64,000 nucleotides of DNA from Brasenia schreberi (Eukaryota; Streptophyta; Magnoliopsida; Nymphaeales; Cabombaceae): the NCBI GenBank assembly GCA_036023115.1, contig JAYKKT010000061.1:17149501-17213500 (forward strand). The letters run 5' to 3'. Both the position numbers and the translations under genes were made by a program. Below are positions 24,240 through 37,371 of this stretch, piece after piece; the first letter of the stretch is position 1; each line of letters begins with the position of its first letter. The notes beneath the pieces are model-generated. The model saw only the letters and a list, made by a program, of their open reading frames with translations, was not told the origin of the DNA and did no database searches.

Positions 24240-25390
24240 GTGAAAGATGTTATAGAAGTAAACATGCTCTGCTAGAGGCTTCCACGATGTGGATCGGGTG
24301 GAGCCTCTCTTGGCCCAAGCCTTGATCCAATTATGGGGCTGGTTCACATGGCCCTTTGGTGGTCCCCCTTTGGTGAGTATGTCCAGCCTTGATGTGGCCC
24401 ATTTCGGTTCAGCCAAGGTGAGCTTGCTTAGTAAGGTACAACCCATTGCTTCAAGGTGAGTTCGATTAGGCACGGTGTGGTCCCTTGCTTCATGGTCTGA
24501 CTAGGTGTGCTTGTTGAGCCAAGTGAGTCACAATTGGCTAAGGTATCAACCCTAGTCCCTTCACGTGCATAGGCTGGGTACAACCCCTCCATGAGCTGCC
24601 TCGGACTTGAGTGGGTGAGTTCGACCTACTCTTGCTTGATGTGAGCTTGACTCGTCTGTCACCTTCATCCTCGCTCCCATCCTGATTTGTTCTTATCCTT
24701 GTTTGACCTAGGCTTCATCCCTTTTCATTTATGGTTTCAAATATTTTTTTTTATTATTTAAAACCATTTCCTTTGAGATATATTTGAAAACATCGAGTTT
24801 TATAAAAATATTTAAATACTTTTGAAAATGACTAGGTTCCATTTCTAGTGTTTGTTTGCACGGGCGACCTGCTTTCGTTCCGTGAGTTAGTCTTTACTAT
24901 TTCAACCACTTTAACCCTTTGTTGGGTGTAGGGTGTCACACTACTTTAATCCTTTTAATGGGTGTAGGGTTTTGGACCACTTTAACCATTTGATGGGTGT
25001 AGGGTCCTAAAGTAGGAGTATCCTCAATTGGGCGAGTTTTTTAGGCCTAATTTTATTTGAATTTCAAGGTTTTTGCAAATTTGACATTTTGCAAATATTT
25101 TTTGGTTTGGTTCCCAATGTCTTATTCTCATTTGTTTCTTTGAAGAAAATTTGCTTGAAACCATAATTTCTTTGAAGGAAATCATTTGAAAAGCAAAATC
25201 CTGCCAATTTGGGCTTGAGGGCAAAGCAGTCATTTTTTTGAGGCTGTCACGAAATTTTAGTGCGAAAATGAGTTCGTTTAAGGTGTTTTTATTTGAAAAC
25301 CCTTAAAAGACCCAAAACCGTAATTTTTTCTTCAAACAGCAAAATTTCTAAAAGATCAAATTATTTTGAGAAAATTTTTAGGCGTCTACA
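24240..25390. other. Unassigned repeat-like block, GC-richer than its surroundings
   Basis: From 24.26 to 24.70 kb the base composition rises sharply in G+C, with many repeats of short words such as AGCTTG, GAGTTCGA and AAGGTGAG. Then follow three short tandem units (24905-25013) and an AT-rich end with ACGAAATTTTAG. This pattern is usual for a decayed LTR, but I found no partner LTR or coding region. Confidence 0.3.
24905..25013. repeat. Tandem repeat, three units of about 36 bp
   Basis: Units of the form C(C/T)ACTTTAA(C/T)C(C/A)TTT...GGGTGTAGGGT start at about 24905, 24941 and 24977. Confidence 0.8.
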
Positions 25391-26330
25391 TGGGCTTCTT
25401 CAATGCTTTCAATATCCTTCTCCTCCAACCTTGAAGTAGTGAGAATATATTGAATCTTCAATATCATGAGAAGGAAGTGCATCTTTTTTCACCATAGAAG
25501 TAAGTTGTCACTGTTGAGCCTAGCCAACTTCATAAATTTAGATGTCATCTATCGTACGAAATAGTCATTTTGAAGAAATAAACCTAAAGATTTGTGGGAG
25601 ATTATTGATATAAACTTCTATCCGAGGTGGCTCAACTTCTTGCAAGATAACAAACATCAGCCCTATGTGGGAGGTATTGGCAATCAAGCACTTTTGAAAG
25701 GTACAGGAAAATGGCAATATACAAGCAACAAGTGGCAAACAAGAAAGCACAAATGATAAACAACAAACAACCTTTTCTTCAAAATGTTGGCAAAGTAGAA
25801 CTTACTCGTCTTCTTGAGAGGTTAGCACCCTAAAAAGAACTTTGTTTCATCTTACACAAATGCAACCGGGTCATATTCAAAACCAACAAACTCTAGATGA
25901 TGATGTTAAAAGTCCTGTTTACTCTCACATGACTCCATCATGGTTCAAGGTCTTGCATACCCAAGCTTGCCTATTAAGAAAGGAAAGAGTAAACACATTA
26001 TTTATTACTTTATGAATTAATGAATTTTGTCAAGTCATCTATCCTATTTGAGAAATCACCAATCCAACTTCTCATATTTGTATATTTCAATGTGGAAGAA
26101 ACCTAATGCTTCATGCTTTAGTGAAGTTATATGATAAGGAAGACAAAAATAAACTACTGCTCAACATGGTCGTGGGTTTTTCCTATCTATTTGTGCACTA
26201 TTGAACCAACAAAATAAAAACGCCATGGACCGAGGTTCCACCATCACAGCCCTCCACAATTGTAGCAAAATAGGTGGTAAATTGAATCTTCTCATTAAAC
26301 ATTAATTATGCCATGTCCATAGTAGCAAAG
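25391..26330. other. Intergenic DNA, no gene recognised
   Basis: Nothing recognised beyond chance ORFs. Confidence 0.4.
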
Positions 26331-26334
26331 CATT

Positions 26335-26510
26335 ACGAATCCATGTAGCTAACATCAAATGGTAAATGCTATAGACTATAGGTAGGAAGTCCTAAAATAC
26401 AATATTTTCTTAATTAAATAAAGAAATGGCACACAATACAGAAAAATGCTGAATCAGAATCCATGTAACCGGCCCCACCTTGTGCGGGACATAAGACTTA
26501 GTTTTGGTTG
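26335..26510 (+). mobile_element. Au SINE 3'-end fragments
   Basis: Two short pieces match the SINE/LINE 3' tail: CGAATCCATGTAGCTAAC at about 26337, and CAGAATCCATGTAACCGGCC with GGGACATAAGACTTAGTT at about 26455-26503. No 5' head is present. Confidence 0.55.
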
Positions 26511-26714
26511 GGGACAAGACTGACCCGAGAAAATAGACGCATGAGTTGGCTCTAGGTCCCTATAATTGAACAAACCAACCTCTCCCATATCACTCATTTC
26601 AAAAGAAGGAAACGGCTCTCACTTATGGCTAGTGACAAAATATGTTCAACCTATTAGGTTTGGGAAATGGTCCATATGATTAAAGAGCCAAGAAGTACTA
26701 CATTGGGAGTAGCA

Positions 26715-26800
26715 TTTAGGGCATTATCCCACCTAGAAGGGTGCCCGAGTTCGACTCCTGGAGTATGCATACAGGCTTTGGCCACCCGGTTGTAAAAAAT
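26715..26800 (+). mobile_element. Possible tRNA-derived SINE head
   Basis: A B-box match GTTCGACTC at 26749-26757 follows GAAGGGTGCCCGA; further on, GGCCACCCGGTTGTAAAAAA resembles plant SINE bodies. The element edges and a target duplication are not visible. Confidence 0.35.
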
Positions 26801-27191
26801 GTACTACGTTGAAAGTACCGGTCATTCCAATGATGTTAGGATGATGGGATGGAATTGCCCAGATCAAGTAAAGATGGGACACATTTCCGCAAACTCGTCT
26901 GTCTGTGTGTGTTTGTCTGTGTAAGCGTCGAGTGGTCTTCGGCACTGGTAAACGTTTTATCACCCTTCTCTTACTGTTCGTACTGCAAGTCGATGGAGTT
27001 TGGAAGTATACCAAAAACGCTTATTGGATTGATCAACAAGCAACTGCAGCAACATCATAGTAGGATGCTCAGCTTTCCCAAGGGCGAGCTTGGTCTCCCC
27101 TCAACATCACGGTGTCACTGATGGCACGACTTGTATATCGCTCCAAAGTAGGAGCAAGCAATAGAATCCCTGACTGAACTTGCCGTGGCAA

Positions 27192-28130
27192 CAGACATTC
27201 CTCTTATGTAGCACATGAAACCCCTTTATGATACCAGATCCATGTCAGCAAACAAAACATATAGTTTCATCAAGCTAATAAGAATAGTAATTTAATTTAT
27301 GGATATATAAGTAACGGTTTTTCTAATATTATCGAAAAAAATCTTAATTAATTTAAAAATTAAATCATATAAAATAATAATTAATTAATAGTTATAATTA
27401 AACAACTTAAAATTTATGTTCATTAATTATTAATTACACTAAATGAGTTTTTAGTTTAATATGTTATGGAACATTACAAATACATGCATGACTATCTTAT
27501 ATTTAATAATTAATTATTGAATCATATTAATGAATTATTTAATTACTAACATTAGTAAATTAAATTACATAAAAGTGCTAATTTTATCTAAACAATTTTT
27601 TTAAGTAAATATTATTTTATGATATGATTATATATTTTCTATAAACTATCCATAACAGCAGTGTTTTTGTGAGACCAAAATTCCAGTAAACACACTTGTA
27701 ATATCTTTTAGAAAAGGTACAGATCTTGTGTACGTTTTAACTGTATAAGAAAACAAAATAAATGTCAAGTCCCATATCAATGATTTTGTGGAAATCTTGG
27801 TATCATGCAAAAAAGCTTTATGAAACATCTAGGTGATTATGGAATAACTACTTAGTGCATTTTTAAGAAAATGTAATATTAAATTAACATTTAACAAAAA
27901 GTTTTATTTAGATAACATTATAACTATAATTAATTAGTTATATAGAAATGCTAGGGTCCTCCTAGGAGTATGCACTCCTTGCGGATCATAGTTTGATCAT
28001 CATCGATGAGTGATCAGGAATAATGCCACTAAGGCAGTGTCCTTGTTAGATGAGGCCGAATCGCCCATCGAGGGCAATTCGAAGATGGTCCTCGAGGAGT
28101 GTGTACTCCGAAAGGACCCTATCATTCCTA
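27192..28130. repeat. Family A dispersed repeat, copy 2 (uninterrupted)
   Basis: Counterpart of 11776-13620 without the LINE: the two halves are joined at about 27546 (GAATTATTTAATTAC followed by TAACATTAGTAAATT). It ends in the foldback unit 27953-28120. Confidence 0.75.
27953..28120. mobile_element. Foldback / MITE-like inverted-repeat unit
   Basis: AGGGTCCTCCTAGGAGTATG at 27953 is mirrored by a segment ending AGGACCCT at 28120, with more than 30 bases of imperfect inverted repeat on each side. Each arm also holds its own small palindrome (GGAGTATGCACTCC; GGAGTGTGTACTCC). No ORF. Family A copy 1 keeps only one such arm at about 13549-13610. Confidence 0.6.
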
Positions 28131-29285
28131 TTAGTTATAACATATAAATTTTAGTTAATAGTTTATTTAATACTACTAAATTTAATATCAAGTTGAAGAA
28201 TTTACCTTATGTTGTCATTAATTTATTAGAATAAATTTAATGAGTTAATAGATATTAAATAATTATTTTTGATGAATTAACTTTTAAACTTAATATTTGT
28301 GAAAAATATTAAAAGAATTTTTATTTTATATTTCTTAAGTAAATTTTTTTAGAAATTAATTTACCACAATTGTACATAGTGTTGGTTGATCGTGATGGTT
28401 CTTTGTCATAGAATTGAGCTTTGTATGATAGGTAGGAACCAATCACGGGGGAAGACTGTGTTAGCTATGTAGGAGCAATGTCATATGCGCGATGACATTT
28501 TTAGCAAACAAAAGTAACTACAAACTAAAAATGGTGTGAACCACAGGGATTGCAGTGAAATCAAACTCTAGCTCCAAAGTAGATTTTAGTCAAACCATAA
28601 GATATTAATGTGTAAGTATCATAATTGCACTGAGGGGTCAATACTAAGCCCATGCCACTTTAATTGGTTATAGATGAATTAATAAAAGAGGAGGAGAAGT
28701 ACTTGTTACATGTTTATGTATGGAACTGTTTTGGTGTTTGAGAAGTTATTACAAACCTAAATAGAGATGAAGCATAAAAGAAAAGGCTTTCAATTTAATA
28801 GATCAAAAGGAAATAAACATAATACAAATTTGAATACAAAGGTTATAATTGCTACATGTGAGATCCTTCAAGAATTTAAAGACAGATTTAATTTGTTTGG
28901 TGTGTTGGACTTCTGACGATTGTAATGAATCTAAGTCCTTGGTCTTTTGACTCATTGTGTTTGGTGTTGTCGTTAGAAGTGGCAACACAATTGTAATGAA
29001 TCAAAATTGTTGTTCTCAGAAGTGGCAACACAATTTGTATCATCTATGTGAATTTTGAGATTCTTTTACTTTTGAGATATCTTTTGGTGCTTTATAAGGA
29101 CCTAGCCTTCCTATATTCTTCTTTCTCCCTTCTCTTCTTGTTCCAAATATTGTTAGGAAATTTTCTTCCTTCTATGCATCTATGGCTTCTAACTCTAATG
29201 CCATCCTTGTTCCTCCTGCTACATTAACATATGATCTTGCCATTGACATGCGATGAGTTTGTAATATCTTGATGCCCTAACTTTA
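28131..29285. other. Intergenic DNA, no gene recognised
   Basis: AT-rich. It contains a short direct repeat, AGAAGTGGCAACACAATT, at about 28974 and about 29018. No coding motif. Confidence 0.45.
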
Positions 29286-29289
29286 TCCA

Positions 29290-31165
29290 TTCTTGACCAT
29301 CAACTAATAATTTTTTTCTTTGTTTGTGAATAAAATGGACTTGATTAAGAGTCAATGGCCTGGGGATTGAGGTTGCCTCCTTCTAGTGAATCCCCGATCA
29401 AGATCACACATTGTAAATGTAGATCCGAGCATTACAATGAACATTTCATGGCTCATCGATGTCAGGCTATGCTATTGTCCAAATCAAATCAACCTAGTAT
29501 GGTCAGTGTGGTTGAAGGTAGCTTCTTTATTGATTATTATCATGATCCATTTTTTAACATCTGTAGGCTAAAAGGAGAGAGAAAATGATTTCAAACTTAG
29601 ATTGATTGTTAATATTGTTAAACCTCTTTGACAGAAAGTTTCTAGTTTGTCGCCAGAATTCTGGCTGCCCTTCTTGCCACTAAGAGAGCAATTTACTAAG
29701 CAATCACACTTTCTTCCATCACAATATATGAAAACATATTGGTGAGCAAAGTCAGTGGCAAGACTTTCTTTATAGTTGCTTGCTGAGAGTTATTTGTCTT
29801 TAGCAAGGAAGGAAAGGCTATCTTAATTTCTTAACACGTAGGCAGTTGTACAGTGATCGCCGATAGGAGGAGGGTCGCCTGATGGTTGGGGTGAAAGCTA
29901 GGGTTGGTGTTTCGCTCGGGTGTTTGTCGTTTGCGTCTCCCTTGCTCATCGTTGTCTTCTACAGGAGAGAGGAGTTGCTAAAGATTTATTAACCTCTTTT
30001 GGTGTTTAAGAAAAAAAGAACAAAAAGAAGAGGAGTCCTCACATCGGTGTTGGAGCCGTCAAATGTTGTCATTTGTTTGGTTTCATGAGAATGTGGCTCT
30101 TTTTTTTAGAACTACTTTGTTTTATTCAAATAGTGATGACATGCAAAAGGTGGTGTTGTGACTAGGCTAGTGTTTCTGCTAGCTTTAGGTGTTCATATTG
30201 CATTGTTGTTTCACTAAACCTGCTAGACATTTTCTCTTTTTTATATGGCCCAGACTTGTAGCTAGAGCTCAAGTTGGATTCCCTCGAGACTACTTCAAAA
30301 ACTGAGTGTGTAGTGTGCTCGGGCATATATTCAACACTTCATGATATAGTTGGAGGAGATGCATGATGCCATGGAGTTCCAACTAAACTGAGTCTAGTCA
30401 GGTTGCCGACTTGGTAGGGTAGCTGTGAGCTCCTTTTGCCCACTTGAATACACTTTTGTTGGATCAGTTGGGTGGTCCCATAGAATAGGGCACCCAAGCC
30501 AAGGCCCTTCAAGGGTGTTTATGATCAACAAAGTACTGGAGAACTTCATTTAGAAACTTTTTTCCAAGCCATGATGGAGTATGAATAAGAAGAACTCACT
30601 TTAGCCACATTTTTCTTGTTGGAGATACAAAATTATAGTAGTGCACGAGATTATCGACCATTGGTGGAGACTCCCGACTTGTTATAAACCCTAGTGGACC
30701 TTTGTGAAAAGTTGAGGTAGTAGTTTATATATACATATATGAGTTGGCAGGTACAATAGAAGTTAATGTAGTTGAGATGGACTAAGAGTGTGCATGATTA
30801 TGTACATGAGTTCAATATGACTTTAGGATACATCTATAACGTGTTTGAAGATGATAAATGCTTCTACTTTGTTTGAGTATTGTAACTTTGGTTGTGGACA
30901 TAATTGTGGATACAATAAGCTAGAGATGTCTTTTCTACAAGAATCACATAATTGTAGGTCGATTTCTATGTGATGAAGAACTTTGAGGATTAGAGGATGA
31001 GCTAAGTTGAAGGGAAAGGGTAATACATGGTAAAATGGTACAGCTAATGACAGGTATAGATATCAACCTACCTTACAAGGTGACGGTGCACAACCGGCTT
31101 TAGTTCCACCTATATGACAGGAGGCTTCTACAACCAACCAACAAAAGCCAGTGTAGACCACACAC
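29290..31165 (+). mobile_element. Ty3/gypsy relic, copy 2 (truncated)
   Basis: It is colinear by eye with 15110-17110 of copy 1. Shared landmarks are ACTTGAT(C/T), ATTGAGGT and AAATGTAGATC, then the gag-leader block with GGAGATGCATGATG, TTGGATCAGTTGGGTG and CTGGAGAACTTCAT, and finally CAACAAAAGC...TAGACC. It lacks the Au SINE of copy 1 and stops before the protease. The gag motif is more decayed than in copy 1. Confidence 0.6.
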
Positions 31166-31664
31166 TAGGGCCTTAGCACAAGCTTAAGGTCGGTTGTCTC
31201 AAGGTTGAGTCAAGCTTCTTTGATATGCAATTGATGAGCTTTCGACCTAAGCCTTGACATTTTCATAAAATTAAGTTTGATTTTCTTAGCTTGATTCATT
31301 GATAAACATCATTAGCCTTAATTCATGTGAAATTTGCCTTGTGTCCATTCATTTGACCTAAGCCTTTATCCTAGTCCCATCAAATCTAATCCTAGGAGAA
31401 CTTATTAGGCTAAATAAGTATATATGCATATTTTCATATGTATTGATATCATATATGTGTTTATGTGTGTTGTGTTGACATATGGTAAATATATATGTAT
31501 AAGGTGTTGGACTGAATTAACATATAATGGGTGTGTATATGCAATCTCAAGTGAAACTAGATATACTCCTATGGGCTTGATGTATAAATCTCACTGAAAA
31601 TGTATTTGAAAAAAGCCTCTTCTTGTATATGTCAAGTTTCTAGATTGTGAAAATATGAATTACA

Positions 31665-31910
31665 TTCAAGGTTTTGGAAAGCTATAAATCTTATTATCCA
31701 TTCAAAGATTTAGAAAGTTATAAATCTGATTATGTATTCAAGGATTTGGAAAGTTACAAATTCTGAATTATATATTTAAGGATTTGGAAAATTATAAAAT
31801 ATGAATTATATTTTCAAGGTTTTGGAAAGATAAATATGATTGCATATTAAAGGTTTCAAAAAGTTATATAAATCTGATAGGATATTCAATGGTTTTGGAG
31901 AGTAATATTT
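31665..31910. repeat. Degenerate minisatellite, about seven 36-bp units
   Basis: Units of the form TTCAAGG(A/T)TTTGGAAAG followed by TTATAAAT(C/A)TGATTATATA repeat about seven times, with indels and substitutions increasing towards the right. Confidence 0.8.
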
Positions 31911-32326
31911 TGGGAAGTTATCTCATGTATATGAACTTTGGAAAATCGATTTGTGCATTTTAGTCAATTCACTCAACTTGTATAAAAAAATCTAGATTAT
32001 GGGCATATGTATATTATACATTTCTGTAAGAAGATTAATTTAGTTTTGGAAAAGTCAATAGGTTGACCTAATAGATTTACTCGACCCATCACTTAATCCA
32101 CTGATGGTCTTGAACCTACTTGTTAGTTAACCTACATTCATATACCTTAACCCATATAGAATCTTACATGGCTCAAGACCCGAGTGGCCCATGACCTGGG
32201 TTGTACTAACCTACTTTGCATGGCTCAGGCTAATCAAGTAATGTTTAACATAGAATATTCAAGGTCATGGCAAGTTTCACATTGAATGGAGAAGTATGTT
32301 TAAGTTGTACTCATGCAAAGTTCATC

Positions 32327-32497
32327 AAAATATTTCCATGGTCGATGTTAATAGGGGATCAACCAGCCTAAGTGCAGCAAAATTAATGTTGGTTGATGAT
32401 AGCCTATGTCAAGAAGGAATCGATAAGCCTAGGTGAAACAAAAATATTTCCATAGTCTATGTCAAATGGGGATCAACCAACCTATGTGCAGCAAAAA
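32327..32497. repeat. Tandem repeat, three units of about 57 bp
   Basis: The outer units (32327-32383 and 32441-32497) share AAAATATTTCCAT(A/G)GTC and GGGGATCAACCA(A/G)CCTA with TGCAGCAAAA. The middle unit is more diverged. Confidence 0.75.
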
Positions 32498-33599
32498 GGA
32501 GTTCAGTCTACATTAAATAAGACCTAGAGGATTTCAATCGTTAAAAAAAAGAGATTTTTCATAAAGGCAAGAACCAACCCTTACATGGGAAGACTTATTA
32601 TTTCTCTTTTATGGACTTTCCTATTCATTGAAGATAAAAATGGAAAGTTATAGTTGTTGGACTTTATTGTAAAATCATTGTAAATCTTGCTAATTTAATG
32701 TAACAAAGAACTCTCTTATAAAAATGTGTCTCCTCTTACATTATAATCATTCAAGAGATATCCAAGAGGATCCAAGAAAGATTCAAGAGAAATTTCAAAA
32801 ATTAAGAGTCATTCAAGAAGTTGAGTCTATCTTCTTCTTCAAAAGAAAGTAGTATCATAGTTTAATTATTGCTTGTGAATGTCTTCAATCATGAAAGGAG
32901 GAAGGTGCTCAATCCAAATACCCTTCAAGTAACATGTAGATATTAGTTCTTCATTCCATTAGTTTAATTATTCATCTTAGTTGTTTATTGCATTACATCA
33001 TTCATTCAATCTATCAAAAGCATCATTAGTATTGCATTGTAAAAAAGAAGAAGAAAGTAGTATCATAGTTTTTTTGATTCATTACAAATCAATCTAGTTA
33101 GTTTCATTTTCTTGCATCAAAACATTGCATATCGATGACATCAGTAATAACCATCATTGTTGCTTAATTGGAAACATATAGATCTATAGTAGTTTCCAAA
33201 GCATCTATCGGATATTAGGTATTGCATACACCTCTGCACCTTGATCATAACATTAGACATTCATCTTGCATTGCAATGGCATATATTAGGCATACAATAT
33301 GGTATCTTGCTTGTACATTGTTTCTATATAGCTTAGACTCTAACAATCTCATCTAGCCATTGTTGTTTAGCACTTGGGTGATTTGTCAATGTAGCATAAA
33401 CCTTTTCTAACAATAGGATCTAGGGTTCACATGATTTTTGACGGGATTCCTCTTTTCACCTTCGACATTAATTGTTTATGTAAATAGTAGAGCAATAATT
33501 ATACCACTTCCTCTAAACTTGTTTCGTGTAAAAACTTAACAATAGCCTTTCCTACGTTCTCCTTCAAAGTCCCCACATTTGTTTTTTTTAGTTGATAAA

Positions 33600-36500
33600 A
33601 AATGTTGAGTTTATGGAATCCTCTAGTTGTACTATTATAGTAATTAATTTGTAAATTGGCATCAGTTCAAGTATGCTACTTTTCAATAAATATTTCTTCA
33701 CAGTTATGTGAAGGCCATAAATCTAGAGAAAAGATAAGTATGAGGGTTCTCTAGCTGTCACTTCTGACCCTTAAGGTTGCTACTTGAAGGTCAGAAGTCG
33801 AGCGTTATTACATCCTATGTGGATCCCACAACATTGGTTTCCTAGTCAGCATTGGCTCTAACTTCTGTTGTATTGAAAAAAAAACAAGATTTTGTTTTAT
33901 AATTTACGACTGAAATCTTATGGCCTCTCTATGCCTCTTTAAAAGTGTTCAACCTTCAAATCTCATGCCTTTTCACTGGAGGTCCATTGGCCACCCATTT
34001 GCAGCATAACAAATAATATCTCTAATCTTTATAAAACTTTATAAGAATTTGAATAAGTTCACCTCACAATATAGTGTCATTTGGTGATCTTCAAGGAGAA
34101 CATATGATACCATAAATATCATCCAGATAGCAGAAAAAGGTGTAGATGTGAAATCAGCAAGGAGACAACTTATCCATGAAACTCTAGCTGTTTGAGGATG
34201 AAACAAACTTCTATTTGTTCTTGGCCCATGGAAGGCCTATAATGATGTACTTGGACCCTTTCATCATTCATTCTATTTCCAACTCTTCATGCACCCTAAT
34301 TGAAGAAACTCTATGTAAGACCACTTTCCCAACATTATATCACCCAAGGGTCACCGCAACAAAATATTTGTTTTGCAATGCTCTGCCGTTAACTGCTACT
34401 TACCTGTTGTCATCCACAAGTTAGTTTGCCATCCTGGCCAGTGCCGGAGGAATGCTTGTCAGTGCTTATAGTGGACACGGCAATTGATATCAGCAAGATG
34501 ACATCCATGAAAACGTTTAATGACATCAGGAACGTCATTGTAATGCTGGTTTGCTGTAGTGGGTTGGCTTCTTTAACAATGGATAATAACTTCTATTCCG
34601 CTGATGGTGAATGGTGGAGTTGAACGAGGTGTATGGACTCACTCGATTTTGAACGAGGTGTATGGTGAAGCATTAGACTCACTCGATTTTGCTGTAGTGG
34701 TTTGCTGCAGTTTAATTCATATGCAGTATTATATAGATAACGAGAACATCGCCAACATCCAGCTAAATCATATTCTATGTTCTATCAGAAATATAAAACA
34801 AAAAAGACATTAGAACGAGGGGAATATCCATAGTCCACCGTCAAAATCGTAGCCTCAGTCTGAACAATTTTCTAATTCAACCATGGTAAATAATGCATTG
34901 CACCGAGAAGCACGCCTCAACTCAAATCCTGTACGAAGGTTCCTCCGGGCGTATGCAATGGACATTACCCTTCCTTTATGTTAATGTTCAAGCCCAATAT
35001 ATAAGGAAACTACTTAGATTAAATCTAAGTTGTACTTGCGTTAGACGGTAAAACAAGTTAGAAGTGACACACTTGCATCTCCATTATGAGAGCCAACTAC
35101 TTCGTTGTACCAAGGTTAATGGTCCTCGTCTATTGTTGCAATTGCTGAACTGGATCCATCTAATGGACCCAACGAGCATTTCTTTTTGGATCTCGGACTC
35201 TCTCTCAGCAGTTCTACCACCATATCTCATGGTGGTACCCGTTGTTTCTCACAAACTCAAATGCCCAACCCAAATGTAAAACTAGCATTAAGTGTCGCTC
35301 AACACCATTTACTTATTATATTCATCCGCAGTATTGGATTTAGCTGATCCCTTTGTCCTCCTAAGAGGCAAAAGAACTAATTAATTTGGCATCAAATCAT
35401 ACAGGCCCGATGCTTTACATGGTTCATTTCATAAGAATCATCATTTTTATCGCTGCAATTCAACCTTAAGTGGTTATTTATTAGATGGTAAATATGGACC
35501 TTCTATTGTGTAAACCTTTGTAAAATCTTGCTCTTGTTTGAGAGTTGAATGATTCAAGAATCGGTTCTTATGGCTTCAAGGCCATATTTGGAGCACATAT
35601 AGAGTTAAACGTTCTTTTGAAAGTGGAGCGGGATAATGAAAATGGGTTATGTGGATAGTTCGAATTATTAGGCCCTCGTTTGCACAGATGTAACCACCAA
35701 ATATCAACGAAGTTACTATTGTTTTAAATTATGTAATACTTAATTTGGAAAACTTTGTAAAGTTCAATGCACTCTAACATTTGAAAGCAGTAGCTAATAA
35801 TTCATGAAAACCATAAGAAATGATGTTTTAAAATTGAACAGTTTATTATTTTAAACATATCGCACCTCTTGAATAGAGACCAACCAAGACCGATCATTCC
35901 TACATAAAGTGGGTCACTTACATGAATTCTTGTGTATATATATAGTCACTAGTATTCTCGGTCCTTTTTAATATTAATCTTTTAACTCTAAAAGAGTATG
36001 CTCATGTTTTTATGACTTACGTTATAGATGAAATAAGTTGTGAATAGCTGATAAGAATTTACCTTTTGTGTACTGAATACCAACACATAATTGGCGGAGT
36101 AGAATCAAAAGAAGTGTTTCAAGTCGAAGTTCATCAATCAACACTCAAGCATTTCAAAAGTTTGTACCTAGTGGGATCAAACTAAAGTTCTCAATGGCTT
36201 TTTCGAAACAAACCTACCTTTTCCGCTTTAATTTGAACATATTATATATCTCCAAAGTCCTCGTCTCTATGGCTAGCTTAATATATCCGTGTGGAATCCA
36301 CCGTGATCTTCTATATTGTTGTTTTCTCAAGGGTTATCTCTTCAAAACTGATAAAGTAAAAAGAATAGAAGAGAGCAAATCCCCACAGATTGGTGGCCAC
36401 CACTGAGTCATCCGATTGGTTTATGACTTATCGATCCACTGCCGGAATCATCCAATAACAGAGTACTGCGTATAGTTCGTCTAGAATGGATCCCTCTATT

Positions 36501-37290
36501 GGGTCAACGGTGTTCCATCACATTAAGATGTAACCGGTTTCTGTCCTTACGAAACCAACCGTTAGCAGGCGAAAATGGATCTACACAAACGCAGTGGATT
36601 GCTCCAACCAGTACCGAAATCTACACAAACAAGCTTTTATGTAAGCTTGTTGCGTGACAAAAAGAAATACTAATCTTAGTTTACTTATTCAATATGTATA
36701 TATATAGATCTTAAAAAAATATCGACTATCAAAAGGTTTGCTTTGTTGTTTCGATTGACCATAAGCTATTGGAAAGACATGTCGATGGTAGGATGGAATT
36801 TAGCGTCATCAAACATTGACATGCATTGATGTTTAGCTTGACACTGAGTCAGCTCTGAAGCACGTGTTGTACACACTTCGTTTCAAGCGATAGTTAACCC
36901 ACTTAAGCAATGAGATTGGTGTTATATATGTGTGTACCATAACTTTTCTCTCCATATTGCAAACAAGATATGACTATCTGAAAGAATGTTATCTCACACC
37001 TTGCAACAAGTGAGACCAGCATACTCTACTTGAATTTTGCCAGCAAAAGCACAAGAAGGAAGATGAACTTGGCATGCAAGAAATCACAAATACAAACACA
37101 CACACACACATGCACATGGATCAGCCACCCAAAAACAAATTGTTAACGTGTGGGCTGGCGACTACCCAAATCAAAACTAAAATGAACCATGAGAAAGTTG
37201 GTGAAAGCAGATGAATACTTGTTCACACCGATGTCGCTAAAAAAAGAAAAAACAAAATCGTCCGAAATGTGATGCTTATTTCCAACAGCA
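33600..37290. other. Intergenic DNA, no gene recognised
   Basis: About 3.7 kb with no convincing coding frame, LTR or SINE. It holds a 10-bp perfect inverted repeat (33760-33769 with 33789-33798), a direct repeat at 34622-34690, and a short CA run at about 37094. Confidence 0.4.
34622..34692. repeat. Short direct repeat
   Basis: GAACGAGGTGTATGG and ACTCACTCGATTTT occur together at about 34622 and again from 34651, the second time separated by TGAAGCATTAG. Confidence 0.85.
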
Positions 37291-37371
37291 GGAGTAATAG
37301 CGGGATATACAACAACAACAACAACAACTAAGTCTTTTCCCATACTAGACGGGGTCGGCTACATGGATTCT

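Larger units (their letters stand above)
31166..33580. other. AT-rich DNA with minisatellite arrays
   Basis: No gene. Two decayed tandem arrays are annotated separately. The remainder is AT-rich with many short purine runs. Confidence 0.5.

Noticed and set aside
31665..32497. CRISPR-like regular repeats
   Set aside because: Units are contiguous, without unique spacers, and the DNA is plant nuclear; they are minisatellites.
33760..33798. Hairpin with 10-bp perfect stem as a microRNA precursor
   Set aside because: The stem is too short and the 19-nt loop is not extended by pairing outside; it is within chance expectation for this much AT-rich DNA.
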